From positions 4,117,001 through 4,181,000 of the forward strand of contig OU015674.1 in NCBI GenBank assembly GCA_907165275.2: a stretch of DNA of 64,000 bases, in the 5' to 3' direction. A program made the position numbers and the translations under genes. Below are positions 63,701 through 64,000 of this stretch, piece by piece. Position 1 is the stretch's first letter, and each line of letters opens with the position of its first letter. Source of the stretch: Zygaena filipendulae (lineage: Eukaryota; Arthropoda; Insecta; Lepidoptera; Zygaenidae). The notes under the pieces were generated by a model. That model was not told where the DNA came from, searched no databases, and saw nothing but the letters and a program-made list of their open reading frames with translations.

Positions 63701-64000
63701 AGCTGCGATTACATAAAGCACGACTGACCTTTACAATGCACGGCGACGGCACCCTTGGCCATTTCGGCGATACGATTGAACCGGTTGACGATCAGGTCGG
63801 AGGGCACGGAGCCGTCCACGAAGAACAGGTCGCGGTGCTCGAAGCCGTGCGCGGTGAACTGGCGCGCGTCGTACGCCTTCTTGTTGAGCCGCACCACGGT
63901 GGTGACGCGGTGCGCGCGGAAGTAGCCGTGGTAGTGCTCGGGGCTGTGCAGCGGGTAGCCGCGCTCCAGCCGCGCGCGGTGGTGCGGGCCCGAGAACGCG
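60771..64000 (-). CDS. CDC14: CDC14 dual-specificity protein phosphatase (5'-partial)
   Basis: CDC14 phosphatases remove phosphate from CDK sites (Ser-Pro) and act in mitotic exit, cytokinesis and DNA repair. Minus-strand exons: 64000-63729 (cut by the window edge), 63189-63051, 62314-62110, 61730-60771; phases agree and about 522 residues are present. [20 protein letters not shown] and [31 protein letters not shown] come from the catalytic half. The signature P-loop HCKAGLGRTG is complete but split by intron 63190-63728 between HCK and [23 protein letters not shown] follows. The last two exons encode a disordered tail, first Ala/Pro-rich, then basic, with nuclear-localisation-like [18 protein letters not shown] and [13 protein letters not shown]. 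The first acidic phosphatase-like half is off the right edge. Tail exon 62110-62314 uses acceptor CCGGCAG and is the least certain. Confidence 0.9.
61884..62045. repeat. ACCGACCTCTAAAAAAGG family repeat fragment
   Basis: TTTTTAACCGACCTCTAAAA, AGGAGGTGGTCCTAAATTCG, TCAGAACTTTCGACTGGGTG and AACCGATTTTGATGATTCTT are in order. This is the common lepidopteran repeat start. It lies in the last CDC14 intron. Confidence 0.75.
62755..63000. repeat. Imperfect GTGACGGGTGGTGGT minisatellite
   Basis: Variants of GTGACGGGTGGTGGTGA and ATTGATAGTGACA recur about ten times, followed by a (GT)n run at 63021-63036. It lies in the CDC14 intron just before exon 63051-63189 on the plus-strand map. Confidence 0.85.
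63222..63290 (-). repeat. Probable LINE 3' end (CR1/L2-like TCAA-repeat tail)
   Basis: Read on the minus strand it gives GTACACTTGGTTGCAATAAA followed by TATTTGATTGATTGATTGAT. A short tandem tail after a conserved end is typical of CR1/L2-type LINEs. It lies inside the intron that splits the CDC14 P-loop. No coding remnant is seen. Confidence 0.5.
63495..63705. repeat. Dispersed CCGCGG/GGATAAAAAGTAC repeat, inverse orientation
   Basis: AAATGCGGTTATAAGTGAGG, TTACGCTTTCACGCCTTAAC, GGTTCAACCGATCATCATCA, GGTACAGAGAAGGACACAGG and GAAACCGCGGGGAACAGCTG are in order. It ends 24 bases from the CDC14 exon boundary at 63729. Confidence 0.75.

Noticed and set aside
1..64000. CRISPR arrays, prokaryotic operons, plasmid or phage features
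   Set aside because: None seen; repeats are eukaryotic transposons and microsatellites without spacer structure.

Overview
This window comes from an insect nuclear genome, almost certainly a moth or butterfly. The genes are split by many short GT-AG introns, and exons are GC-rich against AT-rich introns and spacers. The non-coding DNA is full of short repeats that I recognise as typical of Lepidoptera: the CCGCGG / GGGATAAAAAGTAC / GCAAAATTTCATGATGATCGG family, the ACCGACTTCCAAAAA family, and scattered TAGGTACCTACC strings. No bacterial, plasmid or CRISPR features are present.

Five protein genes were rebuilt exon by exon, with reading phase preserved at every junction. From left to right: (1) 1020-12631, plus strand, CNOT4 (NOT4), the RING E3 ubiquitin ligase of the CCR4-NOT complex; its first coding exon lies left of the window. 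(2) 13410-15174, minus strand, a two-exon carbonyl-reductase-like short-chain dehydrogenase. (3) 21797-33036, plus strand, DHCR24 (delta-24 sterol reductase), complete in nine exons and about 509 residues. (4) 35263-54461, plus strand, a fibulin-1-like extracellular matrix protein, complete in 24 exons and about 1420 residues, with two large Thr/Pro-rich exons between its EGF modules. (5) 60771 to the right edge, minus strand, the CDC14 dual-specificity phosphatase, lacking its N-terminal exons. CNOT4 converges on the reductase, and fibulin converges on CDC14. The fibulin and CDC14 polyadenylation signals lie about 20-35 bases apart if CDC14 carries a 4.7 kb 3' UTR. The genes have no obvious shared pathway; this is an ordinary eukaryotic gene neighbourhood.

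The spaces between exons hold most of the unusual structure. There is an antisense, 5'-truncated but open Jockey-like retrotransposon nested inside an older repeat in DHCR24 intron 8, and a decayed LINE at 17.05-18.55 kb. Two pogo/Tigger-type remnants still encode a piece of the transposase DNA-binding domain. There is a hAT-type MITE with an 8-base target duplication, and two copies of a MITE with 4-base target duplications, both landed in the same host repeat family. Several foldback elements occur, including a nearly perfect 382-base palindrome 65 bases from a fibulin exon. I found no operon-like or defence-like system. The most notable items are the enlarged fibulin, the long young palindrome and the small terminal-inverted-repeat families.
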